DNA from: Poecilobothrus nobilitatus
Lineage: Eukaryota; Arthropoda; Insecta; Diptera; Dolichopodidae
NCBI GenBank assembly: GCA_947095535.1
Contig: OX352773.1
Location: 35,423,398-35,487,397 of the forward strand
Direction: 5' to 3'
DNA: 64,000 nucleotides
Shown here: positions 48,821 through 61,244 of the stretch, piece by piece
Position numbering within the stretch: the first letter of the stretch is position 1
How the letters are laid out: every line of letters begins with the position of its first letter
The notes under the pieces: generated by a model
Told to the model about the DNA's origin: nothing
Database searches by the model: none
Seen by the model: only the letters and a program-made list of their open reading frames with translations
Translations under genes and position numbers: made by a program

Positions 48821-48900
48821 GAAAGTCGGTGGCCGAGTGCTTAAATACGTGGTTTATTAAAGGAAGACTAATGGGTTCAAATCTTACCCAGAAAATAAAT
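48821..48900 (+). mobile_element. tRNA-like SINE head, Leu/Ser type
   Basis: GTCGGTGGCCGAGTGCTTAA contains an A box (TGGCCGAGTGC) and GGGTTCAAATCTTACCC holds a B box, with spacing typical of tRNAs with a long variable arm. The ends do not pair as a mature tRNA would. The sequence downstream to about 49040 may be the SINE body (CCCCATAAATAAGGCCAAAT recalls the 17-kb SINEs) but its limit is unclear. Confidence 0.65.
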
Positions 48901-49104
48901 GTTTTTATATGTGAAGAAAATTACTGGAAAAGTTTATTCTGGTTTCTGGAAATAATTCCCCATAAATAAGGCCAAATCAACTTTATTTGTTTTTCGACAG
49001 GGTAATAAAGTCGAAATTACGATTTCGAAAAGATATAATATATCCCTTTTTTCAGAATGTTTACCATAAAATATTTCGACTTATACACTTTCGGTTGCAT
49101 CTTT

Positions 49105-49449
49105 TTTTGTGTACGTTCAAGTAGGACAATATCATTCGTTTATTTACGGTCTTTTAAGCACGATTCAAGGATTCAATTCATTTCGTAATCTACTGTATGT
49201 TTCTTTGTGTATGTACAAGCAAGACAATATAATATGTGTACTCAACACCTTCTAGACGAAATTCAAGGATATAATTAATTCCCATATCATGTGTTTGTTA
49301 ATGATTCGTTTACATATCGTGTCGTAAATGATTTTACACAGGATTGTTGATAACGGACTACCTTGTTTCACTTTACTAGCCCTTAGAGTCATCGACTCGC
49401 TGATATTTTCAATCGTTAAGATATAAATTACTAAAAAACCATTACTCAT
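49105..49449 (-). pseudogene. Non-LTR reverse transcriptase fragment
   Basis: A minus-strand frame from 49449 includes VKQGSPLSTILCKIIYDTI (residues 27-45), which matches the conserved RT block 'GVKQGDPLSPLLFNLxxDxI'. Farther along, at 49217-49240, the strand encodes YTYYIVLLVHTQ, matching the catalytic box 'YADDIVLLxRTQ' with both aspartates replaced by tyrosine. A second, better version, NDIVLLERTQ, lies at 49107-49136. The two boxes come from a local duplication with about 98-bp spacing. Several stops and frame changes intervene, so it is dead. I cannot fix the LINE clade from so little. Confidence 0.7.
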
Positions 49450-49544
49450 TTAAGCGGTAATTGAACTTATTAGGGATATTGGAATTCCTTTCATATAATT
49501 TTTATGATTGTGAAATAAATTGAAATGATTTTTAATTTGTTTTT

Positions 49545-49665
49545 GGGGCCGCAGTGGCCTAGTGAGTAAGAGCTTACGTAAAATACGCTGTAACCGCCAA
49601 GGGAGGGTTCGGGTTCGGATCCCATGCACGTAATTTTGTTACCACTTAACCACTTAATTTTGTTT
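49545..49665 (+). mobile_element. tRNA-derived SINE head (26-kb SINE type)
   Basis: GCAGTGGCCTAGTGAGTAAG (A box region) and GGGTTCGGATCCC (B box) match the head of the SINE at 25974-26165 closely. The tail differs: ATGCACGTAATTTTGTTACC and a C/T-rich run. TTTAATTTGTTTTT before and TTAATTTTGTTTTT after may be a target duplication, but both are low-complexity. Confidence 0.7.
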
Positions 49666-50167
49666 TTTTCTCTTTTTTTTTCTTTTGGACATTAATGATT
49701 AAATGTTAACAATTTTATGACTAAATATTAAATTTAAAATCATATAATTTTTATAATATTCTTTAAATAAACAGTCACATTAAATTGTACTTAAATTTAA
49801 ACTTGCACGTCATTTAATCACGAGTAATATCCGAATATTCTTTAATCCTTAAATAACTAACTAGTAAAAAATTTTTTTTAAAATAAGTTTTTATTTTTAG
49901 ATTAATCAAATTTTTTTTAGATAACAACATAAAAAATATAGGTATGGTAAAGTAAAATATTAAACATATGATAAAAAAATGAGACTTCAATTTAATTCGA
50001 ATCATTGTTGTCGTGGTATAAAAATTATTTATAAATTTAAGAAAAATCTATTTGAAAAATACCTAACTATATTTTTTCATGGAAAACTGTTCTGATAAAA
50101 AACGATTATTTATTTTATTTATTCAAATCGTTTACTCAATACGCTCCATTTTTCTTATTTTAGAAAT

Positions 50168-51955
50168 AAACAAGGTAGAATGTAAACCAACGGTTTTTAA
50201 AAGCGCACATTTCCAAAACTCAATACAAACTGTTTAGAAGTGTGACTTACACAAAAATTTGAAAATTTCATGTAATAAGAAAAAACTTGAAAATAGGACA
50301 TTTTTGAGATTTTGAGGGGCCGTAAGTCCGGAATCCTATATAACTAAGAAAAGCTGTTAACACACGTAAAAATATATTATTGAAGCTTTAATTTTTATGT
50401 CTTGCCGAAGAAAAATTTTTACAGGTGCCTAAGTTACAGGTGTCTAAAAATAGCAAATTTTCAATTTTTGAGGCGTAATAACTCTTAAAGAGGGGGCGTT
50501 ACCAAAAAATTTTCTGAGGAAACTTATACTAATTCTAAAAGTTCTTTCTTGTCTCAAAATTTCAGGTTCCTATCTAAAGGGGTGCCGGAGTTATGAGAAA
50601 AGAAATTTCATGCAAAATGTGGTTTTCACATAACGGTAAATTTAAATCGTAAATTACAAAATATTACATAATTTTGATATTGTTTTATATAGATAATAAA
50701 ATTTTCGATCTTCTACCGGTTTTAGATTGCAAAACTATTACGCAAAGCCCGAGATATATACATCTGAAAATGGGGCTTTTTTACAATTTTGAAGAGCTGC
50801 AGCTTTGGAACCCTTTACAACTAAAATAAACCTTTCACACACATAAAAATATATTATTGTAGCTTTAATTTTCATGTCTTGCCGAAGAAAAATTTTTACA
50901 GGTGCCTAAGTTACAGGTGTCTAAAAATAGCAAATTTTAAATTTTTGAGGCGTAATAACTCTTAAAGAGGGGGCGTTACCAAAAAATTTTCTGAGAAAAC
51001 TTATACTAATTCTAAAAGTTCTTTCTTGTCTCAAAATTTCAGATTCCTATCTAAAGGGGTGCCGGAGTTATGAAAAACGAAATTTCATGCAAAATGTGGT
51101 TTTCACATAACGGTAAATTTCAATCGTAAATTACAAAATATTATATAATTTTGATATTGTTTTATATAGATAATAAAATTTTCGATCTTCTGCCGGTTTT
51201 AGATTGCAAAACTATTACGCAGAGCCCGAGATATATACATCTGAAAATGGGGCTTTTTTACAATTTTGAAGAGCTGCAACTTTGGAACCCTTTACAACTA
51301 AAATAAACCTTTAACACATGTAAAAATATATTATTGTAGCTTTAATTTTTACATCTTGCAGAAGTAAAATGTGTGCAGGTGCCTAAGTTACAGGTGTTTA
51401 AAAATAGCAAATTTTCAATTTTTAAGCCCTAATAGCTCATAAACAGGGGGTGGTCCGAAAAAATTTTCTGAGCAAACTTATACTAATTCTAAAAGTTCTT
51501 TCTTGCCTCAAAATTTCAAGCTTCTATCTAGAAGCGTGCCGGAGTTATGAAAGTAGAAAAATCATGCAAAATTTGGTTTTCACATAACGGTAAATTTAAA
51601 TACTAAATTTAAAAAAATTGTATAATTTTAATATTAATTTAGAAAGATAAAAGAAATACCTGTCGAATGACGTTTTCAGATTGAAAAAATCTTAAGCAGA
51701 ACATAAGATATATGCATTTAAAAATAGGGCTTTTTCAAAGTTTGAGGGGGTGTAGCTCCGTAATGGGGGGGGCTACATGAAAAAGTTGTTCCACAAAATT
51801 ATTTTTTTTATGAGACCTACCTATGGTTAAAATTTTTTTTCTCTATCTTTAACGGTGTAGAAGTTTTGTAAACAGACGGACGGACGGACGGACGGACGGA
51901 CAGAGTGAAACTAATAAGCACATTTTTTCAAAATTTTTTTGGAAATGTGCTAAAA
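50168..51955 (-). repeat. Family A repeat, copy A6, with three 477-bp tandem units
   Basis: This is the longest copy. On the plus strand it begins AACAAGGTAGAATGTAAACC and ends with a run of CGGA units (51875-51901), GTGAAACTAATAAGCACA and GGAAATGTGCTAAAAA. The phrase (A/G)CAGGTGCCTAAGTTACAGG recurs at 50421, 50898 and 51375, giving a spacing of exactly 477 twice. The first two units differ at only about a dozen positions; the third is more diverged and ends in the unique 5' part. Each unit includes CGGAGTTATGA, ACATAACGGTAAATTT and AGATATATACATCTGAAAAT. No coding frame runs through it. Confidence 0.9.
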
Positions 51956-52789
51956 AAAAAAACAAAGAAAAACTTAAAGAGAGTAAAATTTTTTTTTTTT
52001 TTTTAAAGGAAAAAAGTACTTTGTTTTCCAGTACAATAATCTCGTGTTAAAACAATTTTGCAAATATTTATCGTATTACTAACGTCATCTGTATGTCAAT
52101 AACAGAACTGGAAAACAACAATAAAAAAAATATATGTTTATATTAAATATTATATTTGCTAAATAATATAAAAATTAAAAATTTCCAAAAAACACAAAGG
52201 ATAAATATTAAAAAAGAAAATCCCAAAACAAAAAGTAAAAAAATAAAAATTTATTTTGAATAGCAGGATTAAAAGTTAATAAAAAAAAGAAATAATAATA
52301 ATAAAATAGGATAATCAAATGAACGAACAAATAAGCGACCATAATATAAAGTAAAACAACAAAATAGAAAGCAAAAAAAAAAAAATAATAAATTCCATTA
52401 GAACTGTTTTTGTTTGTTATTGTTTGTTTAATATTTTTCATTAATATTTTTCTATTTCATTAATAAGGATAAAATTATGAAAAATAATCCTGCCAAATGA
52501 ACTTGTAAACTTTTTTTTTATTGTTCATTTTTTTTTTTTTTCTATTTAATTGTTATTTTTGTTTTTACAAGCCTACTCTTTCCGCCTTAAACAGAAAATT
52601 TGAAATTAAAAAAGGAAATATAAATAAAATAAAAGAAAAAATTTGAAAAAAAAAAAAACATGTTTAGCAGCTGAGTAACATTTAAAAACCTTTACTCTTT
52701 TTGTTAGTTTTTATCTATGGAATTAATTTTATGCCACAGATTAAAAAAATTAGAAAACAAAAAAAAAAAACAAAAGCTGCATATTTTTT
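51956..52789. other. Unannotated AT-rich stretch
   Basis: Low-complexity. The frame 52208-52441 (minus) is Phe/Tyr-rich without motifs. Confidence 0.5.
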
Positions 52790-53591
52790 TATACCCGTAT
52801 GAACTATGTTCAAGGGTATATTAAATTTGCCATTACGTTTGTGACACCTTAAAGGAGTCGAGCAAGATATAGGTATGGATCAAAGGTATGGATCGGCTCA
52901 GAATCGAATTCTGACTCGATAAAGCCATGTACGTCCGTCCTATCGTCCGCACGATAACTCAAAAAATAAAGCAGCTAGGAAGCTGAAATTTTATTTTACG
53001 TCACTTTTGCAAAATTGTTAGTTTTGCTATTTAAATCCAGCATTTTCGGCCGCCGGGTTCGAGTAACTGCCATACAACTTCTTTCTTTATATGGAAATAA
53101 CTCAGTATCTATTCAAGCTAGGTATCTGAAATTTTTCAAATAATGATCAAGTTTTATGGCAACAACTCCTGTTAAATTTGGTATTGATGGTACGACAGAT
53201 TCGGGTATCTGCCATATAACTTTTCTTTTTAAATGAAAATAAGTCAGTGTCTACTAAAGGTAGCAATCTGAAACTTAGTAAAGAGGTGTCGAGTTTCATG
53301 CCAACAAGTTTTGTAAAATTTGCTTGGTCTAGAGGAGCCGGTTCAGGCTTCTTGCACCTCTTGAAACTTAATGAAGCTAGAGGTCTGAAATCTTACAAAT
53401 AATGATCAAGTTTTATGGCCGCAACTTCTGTAAAATTTGGCTCTGCTGGTGTAACAAGTTTGGGTAGCTGCCACAATTTACATAAATATATATCAGTACT
53501 AAAACATCTGACAGTTTTTAAAAATGATTAAGTTTTATAGAAACAGGATATATTACGTTCATACGTGTATCCCAAAGTTGACACAGTCTAC
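52790..53591 (+). mobile_element. Complete DINE-like (Helentron-related) element D4 with internal tandem repeats
   Basis: The 5' end TATACCCGTATGAAC folds back on GGGTATA; then come TTTGTGACACCTTAAAGGA, GGTATGGATCGGCTCAGAAT, GTACGTCCGTCC and CGCACGATAACTCAAAAAA. The interior has four imperfect units, each ending in a phrase like AATGATCAAGTTTTATGGC (53139, 53284, 53399 and 53521), so spacing is about 115-145 bases. The 3' end is GTTCATACGTGTAT (53557-53570), complementary to the 5' end at 13 of 14 positions, then the stem-loop GTTGAC-ACA-GTCTAC (53577-53591). It is non-coding. Confidence 0.8.
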
Positions 53592-55023
53592 TCTACTGCA
53601 CTCTTCCTCGTTTTAATATAATTTTGAGTTATATGGTATATTATAAGCTATATATTATTATATCGCCTTTTCTTTCCCTTAAAATTTAATATTTATAACA
53701 AAGATGAGAAGACCACAAAAATTTAACCTATGATATTAAAGATATTATCCTAAAAATTATTATTCTTTGAAAAATAAAAAAAAACAAAAACAGCACCAGT
53801 AAAAAAAAAAGAAAACCAGTTGATCTACCTTAACAATAGGATATTTTAAATTGCTTTGTTCATATGTTTTTTGTTTTTTGGTTTGGAAATTTTGTTCATC
53901 GATAATTTACTCACTAATTTAATTTTTAATTTTCATTTAGAAAAAGTGAAGCTTTGAAACTTGACTGCAGACACCAGAATAATGGAATAAATTTCTGATT
54001 TAATTTCTAATAATATGGCTATCCTTTATAATTGGTACAGGATATTGAAATAGATTGGTACGATATAGTTTCTATATTCGAATTGTGCTTTATGCTAAGG
54101 TTCAACGTTTTTTCTTGGGTCCGCTCATTATTTTTATAATTCTTCTAAAACAGTTTTCCTTTTAATAGACACACCATTAATTTGCATTATAATAGTGCTA
54201 ATTTTTCATTTCGAAATATTTATGAACTGAATGTAAAGGTTAAAATAATAAAGAAAAATTTATGTAACACAAGCGTATTATTTAATTTAGTATATGTAAC
54301 AAACTTTGTATAAATTTTAATAAAAAATATTATTTTAATGAAGTTGAAAAAAAAAAGAATAAAAAGCAATATAAAACAAAAAAAACATTGTTATTGTTCA
54401 GACTGAAGAAAAAATAATTTTTTTTTTTTACTGAGACAGAAATTTTTTTCCCATCATTTTTTACTTTTTAAATACCTCGAAAGAATTTTTGTCATGTGCA
54501 AAAGACATAATTATTTTTTTCGTTCTTTGTTTTTATTATCTGTATTTTTTTTGCTTTTTTTTCGATATGCTTAGATATATGACTATATTAACCACGTGTG
54601 TTTAATTTACTCATTAAATTTTACTTTAAACTCAATTAAATATAGTTAAGACAAGGTGTTTTATGATTTTATTATATTAGGAAAATTTTTAAAAATTGTA
54701 CAAATTCAAACTACTAAAAGTATATAAAATAATTTTGAGATAAAAGAAAATTTAAAAACAATCAATATGTGTAGAAATCTTACAGGTTTTATTTGCATTA
54801 TATGCTTATATATACATATATATATCGAAACATATAATTTAATTAATTCTACATAAAGAAAATAAGTTTAACCAAAATATTAAAGGAGATAGCTGTATTA
54901 GAAAATGCAATAGTCAATGATTTCATCAGGAACATAATAATACTATCACACAATATATTTTACATAACCTATAGTTAATTACCATTATATATTAATTGGA
55001 AGCTTCCGAAAGTCTTATTTATC
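53592..55023. other. Unannotated AT-rich stretch
   Basis: No gene or shared repeat; homopolymers and a short TATACATATATA microsatellite near 54810. Confidence 0.5.
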
Positions 55024-55529
55024 AAAATCCCAAAAATTTCCAAAAAATTTAAAATCATAATCCACAATCACATAATTCCCAATCACATAATCCCCAATCA
55101 CATAATTCCCAATCATTATTATTCCCTCCCTATATTCAAAATCTCTAAGTTTGAAATATGTATTTAAATAAAATTAGGAAAGGAGTTGATTACAAAATCA
55201 GGATTTTAATTAATTAGTTTAGCGGTCGTTTAGGAGCAGCAGTCCTCCTTTATTTTAAATTAGGAGGGATTTTAGAGTTGGTTACAAAATCAGGGTTGTA
55301 TGGTTTTTCTAGAATATTTTATAATATAAAATATTTGGTATATTTCTAATAAATATAATACGTACATTTTTTAGATACCTATTTTTTATTCAAAAATTTT
55401 TCTGAGGTTCTCCCAAGTAGTTTTTCAATGCGCGAGAATAAGAATTCGCAATTGGGGATTTTGTTTTGTGTTTGGAATTTTGTGATTGAGATTTTGAGAA
55501 ATGGGATTTCGTACCCAACGTCCCAACCC
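55024..55529. mobile_element. Fold-back element F2 (family of F1)
   Basis: The left arm holds AATCACATAATTCCC/AATCACATAATCCCC units (55065-55125). The right arm holds GGGGATTTTG, GGAATTTTGTGATTG and GGGATTTCGTACCCAACG, the inverse. The end resembles F1 (GGGATTTCGGACCCAACCC). Interior GTTGATTACAAAATCAGG and GTTGGTTACAAAATCAGG also match F1, and TTAGCGGTCGTTTAGGAGC sits where F1 has its G/C hairpin. No clear target duplication remains. Confidence 0.75.
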
Positions 55530-58500
55530 ATATTGCTTTTAATTAATTAAAAAAAAATATATACATCTCGAATTTGAAATCAGCTAGCCAGCTATCTTGT
55601 CCAGTTGGTTATTTAGATTTGATTTCTGTAAGTATCTAGATGTTGCAAATATTTGAAAATTTTCAAAAATTTTGAAAATAATATGTGAGATTTGGAAATT
55701 TCAATAAAGTTAAGCTGTTTTTAGATTTAGTGGTTTCAGTACAGTTAAAGAAAGGTTAATATAAAATGAATTTGTTATGATTCAGATCAACTTCTCTTAT
55801 TTAAATAAAAGAATTGTATTATTGTTTTCTTTAGAAAAATTTATTTCATTTCGCTTTAATGTTAAAATACAATAAAAGTTTTGTATATAAATTTTAAAAC
55901 TTATTAAAACACTCTGTATATTGAAAATAAATATTGGATAATCCATTATATTGTAATAAAAATATCAATATTTGTTTTTGTTAGCAATCCTAAAAATCTA
56001 ATTAATTTATTTTAATCTTTTTATTTATTTATTTACTTTTATATATTTTGTTTTACTTTGTTTTTATTTGTTTTTTTTTTTGTGTTTTACTGCATTCCTA
56101 TAAATCTCCTTGTTAATTTAATAATTAAAGTGATTTTCTACTGTTTTATTATCTAATTTTTCCAATATAAAAAAAAAAAAAAAACCAAAATTCAAATTCA
56201 GATACAGATCCAGAGAAAGAGACAGAAAATGATATGAGATGTAAAAATAAGAACAGAAGTAACGATAAAAGTAGAATTAAAATTTTATTAAAAATAGAAG
56301 AAAATAAAAAAAAAAAAAAAGAAATAAACAAATTGCTGACATTAAATTATGCCTCTTTTTTTTTCTGAATAAAATCCTAAAAATTTTCTATAATGTATCG
56401 AATTCTTATGTGTTTTCAAATACTCGTGTTTTATAAACAGTAGTTGGTATTGACAATATAATTTCCTTTCTAGACATCGATAAACATCCTTTATTTATTT
56501 CTTAATGTTTTTGTTTTTTTTTTATTGTTATTTTGTTTTGTTTTATTTTTATATGTATATTACTTATATACATACAAGATTTTTTTTATGGTTTACTTTT
56601 CATTTGTTTTAACGATCGATTAAAATAAACCAAAAATGTAAGTACGAAAAAATAAATGTTTTATTTTCTGTTTTTTTTTTTTTTTTTTTTTTGTCAAAAC
56701 CATTACAGAAATGCTAAAATTAATATTAAAATTTCACCACATTAATATAATTTGTATTTTATTTTATACCTCTATATACTAGATTTATTTAAATATGAAA
56801 TCTATTCAACAATTACTTAGCTATTTATTAAGATCGAATCGTATTAAACCAAGTTTAAGAAACAAAACCATCCGATTATATTCTGTACAAATATTCTCCA
56901 TTTTTGTTTAAACTTTAACACTATCTTGTCTCTTTGCAACTCATATTTCAACAAAAGATTTACTCGATTTCCTCTATATACATTTTCTTGATCTCACTGC
57001 AATTTTTTTTTTTGGTTTTTTTTTTTGTTTATCTTTTATTTTAACATAATTGCCGAAACGTCTAAAAATTTGTATTTTGATTTTTTTTTACCTATCTACA
57101 TATATTAATCAATCACAAGTTTCTTTCATATGAATCAATCACAAGTTTCGAAACTTTTTAAAAGTAGATGAACGATAAAAGTTTTCTTTTTTAATGTCAT
57201 GTTATACAACCTATTAAACCAAAACTAAATAATTATGCAATTGTTCATTTCAAAATTGATATTAGCATCCATTCCGTTTATTGAATGATTTAAGAATGAA
57301 AATTGCTCGATTCACTCAAATTTTTTTTGGCCTACTTTTATTTTTGCTCGAAATATCAGGATACCTAATCCAGTTTATGCAACGTTGTATATGGGATTGA
57401 CTATTAGGTTACATGAATTGTTTCTCCATTTTATATCTTTTATAATTTTATTAGTTGAATATAAACCGGTTTGCTGACGTATATATAGTTACGACTTTTT
57501 ACAACTTTGTTTTTAACCGTTTGTTCATTAAATCTTAACTTTTCCTTTATCAACCGTAATATGCTGGTCATTGCTTATTTTGTATTAGATAATTATTGTT
57601 CATGTTCTATCTAATACAATTTTTATACTACTGTTAGCTTTATCTAACTTTCATGATCTAGGTTTGGTGAAAGTTCAGAAATAATTGGTATATGATGTCC
57701 GTGTATAGATCATTGCTAGAAGTTCATCTATTTTCTTTTATTTTCCATTATTTTATTGCAGGAAATTATTAACGATATTTTAAAGTGTAAATATATTTGT
57801 TTTGTGTTCCATGTTCTTATTTTTCTCAGAATTTAATTTCTTTCGAGAAAAATCATATTTACTTATACTTATCATATTATACTCTTACTTATTTTCTTAT
57901 TTTAATTTTTAAAAATAAATAATAATATCTGTAAACAATTAAATTGACTGTTACACAATGTATTTTTGTTTTATGAATTTAAAAATAGTTTGATAAACTT
58001 TCGAACTTATCTGATCTTTTTTACTAATGCAAATCATATTTTATTTATAACCTAAATTCTAGAACACAAAATAAACTTCTATAGATTTTTTTTAATTCTT
58101 ATCAAAATCCAAAATTAAAAAAAAAAAAAAAAATTTTTTTGATTCTCGGTTTGCACCTATGCTATTTCTAATTTTGCGCTCTTTTTTGAATTGCGCTCTT
58201 AAAACAGAAGGCAGTTGAACTTAAGGATATTTTCAAAATATAAACAAAGATCAAAGAAGACAATATTATTGTGATGTCAAAACAGAAATGTCTGAAAAAC
58301 GATTGTAGAAGCAAATAATTAAATATTAATTACTAGTAAGCCTGCAAGAATGAAAATTTTTATTTCATAGAAGATTTTTATTTTATAGAAATTTACATAT
58401 ACTCTTGCTTATGATTATATTATTGTTCATAATACTATATTTATGCCACCTTTAAGACTTATTAACACCTTTTTAGATAATATATTCATCTTTAATTTTT

Positions 58501-60224
58501 TTTTTTTCCCTTGTAAATTTTTATAGGACTTTATTTTAACGTGAAAGGCTCTATGGCCTACATTAAAATCCAAATACCCTTGAGGACAACAAGACAATTA
58601 TGTTTTTATTATGTATAAAATATTTTTTTGTTTCATTTTTACTTTATTTATTCATAAGTATTTTGTTTTTTTCTATGGTTTAAATATAAAAAACCGTCAT
58701 GGGTATGCAATAATAATAAAATATACCATTACAAAATAAATACAACGATAATGTCCTTTTTATTTTTATTTTTATTTGTTCATTTCATTATTTTCCATTC
58801 TATTATTTCATATTGGCTGGCTATATATGGTGAGTATTAAAAAAGTTTATAACGTCAATATTTGAATGTTATTTTAAATCGAACCGAAACATTTTTTATT
58901 ACATATATGTGTATGTATAGATTAGAAATGTATTAAATGGAACATAATCGATATATTGTAAATAAATTTGTATTTTAAAACTTGATAGCATATGTAAATA
59001 CGAATGTTAATGTTAATAAATTACAAAATAATACAAAAACAAAAAAAAGGAAAAGGAAAAAAAAACAGAGCTAAGTCTATACATTCCATATTTATTTGTT
59101 TGACAAAGGATTAATGTACATTTTTAATGTATATGAATGTTTTATATATGCTTTATATATATATAGTCATACAAAAATAAAAGAAGAAAGCAGGGTGACT
59201 ATATTTTTGCTTTTGAATTATATAGGGTATTGGTATTTTAGAAATTGAAAAGGATAATATTCATTATTTAACATAGGTTGAAAAGTACAATTTTTTTTTT
59301 TTTTTTTTGTTTAAATTTCTTAAATTCCTAATTAGCATTTAATTAAATTAGGGTCTTTTATTTGAATGTCAAGGTTTTAAATTATCGTTTCAAAGAAACC
59401 TTAAAAACAAAATTTTGTTTTATTTTGTTTATTGATAAGGAAGGATATACATGTTTCTGAAAAGTTCAAACTAAACTATGTAATATTGTGATTATGATTA
59501 AAATAAATTTAAAAGTTTGCTACACGAGTACAACAACAATGTGTTAATAAAAAGATACGAGTACATAATATAATTTGTCAGTTTCAAGATGTCCTGCCTC
59601 AATTAAATCGTTTGCAAATTTTTTGTTGAGGTAAACTATTAGTAAATACACTTGAAATTCGATAAATAAATAAAATTCGAAGTGAAAGTGATATTTATAA
59701 AAATTATTAAATTAAACCTTTTAATTGAAACCCTATCCATATCTATCTTCTTTTTAAATAAAATATGTTAATTTAAATTTTTCATGCTTCCTTTTAGCTT
59801 CATTATATATAAATATTATAGCTAGTATAATTAGGTTTTCTTTAAGGTCGCTAAAGATTAGCATAATTAGTATTTTTATATTAAGTGTCATTTTGAAAGA
59901 AAAATAAACAATTTTATAAGGTCTTTTTACGAAAATAAATTGCAAATTTCCTTAAAGGACATCAGAAATTCATTTCAATACCTACCGATATAAATATTAA
60001 TTGAAGTTAAGTACAGATATAAATAGTTATCTACATTTAAAAATTAAAACGAATATAAAGTTCAGAAATAAATTTCATATCATTGAATTAAATCTAATTT
60101 TATTAGATGTGGTTTCTTTTTCTTTTTATTATTTTTTGTTTTTTTTTAATAAAATATAATATTGTTTTATTTTTGTATTCATTTCCAAGTTAAATATATT
60201 TATTTTGTTTTTATCATATTTTAT
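55530..60224. other. Unannotated AT-rich stretch
   Basis: About 4.7 kb without gene or shared repeat. It includes a 22-base T run (56671-56692), a purine-rich patch (56199-56240) and a small duplication of AATCAATCACAAGTTTC at about 57108 and 57134. Frames at 56149 and 59754 have no motif. Confidence 0.5.
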
Positions 60225-60723
60225 TAAAAAAAAATTGAGAAATATGCTTATTAGTTCCATTTTTATCCACCAGCCCATCTGTTTACAAAATGTATGCTCT
60301 GTTTAAGATAACTGGACTGAAATTTTAACTGATCATGAAATTGTTCTAGATCATTAATTCTTTTATGTAACCCTACCCATTAAAAAGGTACAACTCCTTA
60401 AATTAGAAAAATCTCTATTTTCAAATATGTCTCACTTTCGCTATATCTCAGGTTCTGATTAACATTTTTCCAATCTAAAAATACTATAAATGACAGGACA
60501 TTAGCTTTAAAAATCAATATTATAATTTTACATGTGGTAGTAAAACTTATTTTTAATTCCTTTCTTTTAAATTTCCTTTAAATTAAAAAAGTGATTTGAG
60601 TTTGTTCACAATTTTTTCTTACATATAAAATTCTATGAAAAATCACAACAATTAAACTGCTCTTATTGTCATTTAGAAAATGTGCATCATTCAAAACCTT
60701 TAATCTTACATTCTACCTTGTTT
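60225..60723 (+). repeat. Family A repeat, copy A7
   Basis: GCTTATTAGTTCCATTTTTA, CTGTTTACAAAATG, ATGTAACCCTACCCATTAA and GGTTCTGATTAACATTTTTC follow the family order. The 3' end is GAAAATGTGCATCATTCAAAA then CTTACATTCTACCTTGTTT. The tetranucleotide tract is decayed and the internal unit is mostly deleted. Confidence 0.75.
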
Positions 60724-60746
60724 ATTTTGTTTTACTTTTCATTTTG

Positions 60747-61244
60747 TTTTTAGCCTATTTCCAAAAATAATTTGAAAAAATGTGCCTATTAATTAGTTTC
60801 ACTCTGTCCGTCCGTCCGTCTGTTTACACAACTTTTACACCATTAAAGATAGAGCAATGAAATTTTAACCATATGGATAGATTTCATTAAAAAATTAATG
60901 TTGTAAGACAACTTTTTCATGTAGCCTCATTCATTATGCAGCTACGGCTCCTCAAACTTTAAAAAAGTCCTATTTTGGCATGTGTGTGTTTCATGTTCTA
61001 CTTTACATTTTTTCAATTTAAAAACGTCATTTGACAGGATTTTTTTATAGCTTTAAAACAAAATCAATATCGAAATTATAGAATTTTTTTTTTAATTTAA
61101 TAAAATTAAATTTACCTTTATTTGAAAACCAGATTTTGTATGATATTTCTTCATTCCTTCGTTTCCTCTGGCACGCTTTCAAATAGGGACTTGTAATTTT
61201 GTAGGAAGAAAAAACTTTTAGAATGAGTATAAGTCCTCAAATAA
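60747..61244 (+). repeat. Family A repeat, copy A8, 3' truncated
   Basis: The 5' end is preserved: TTTTTAGCCTATTTCCAAAA, AAAAATGTGCCTATTAATTA, TTTCACTCTGTCCGTCCGTC. It runs through CAGCTACGGCTCCTCAAACT, TCTGGCACGCTTTCAAATAG and stops near TATAAGTCCTCAAATAAC, before the 3' end. It lies head to tail behind copy A7, 24 bases away. Confidence 0.8.

Noticed and set aside
49549..49622. Functional tRNA gene
   Set aside because: Head matches the SINE at 26.1 kb, and the 5' and 3' ends are not complementary.
50168..51955. CRISPR-like or satellite array
   Set aside because: The repeats are whole 477-bp units without spacers and lie inside a dispersed eukaryotic element.
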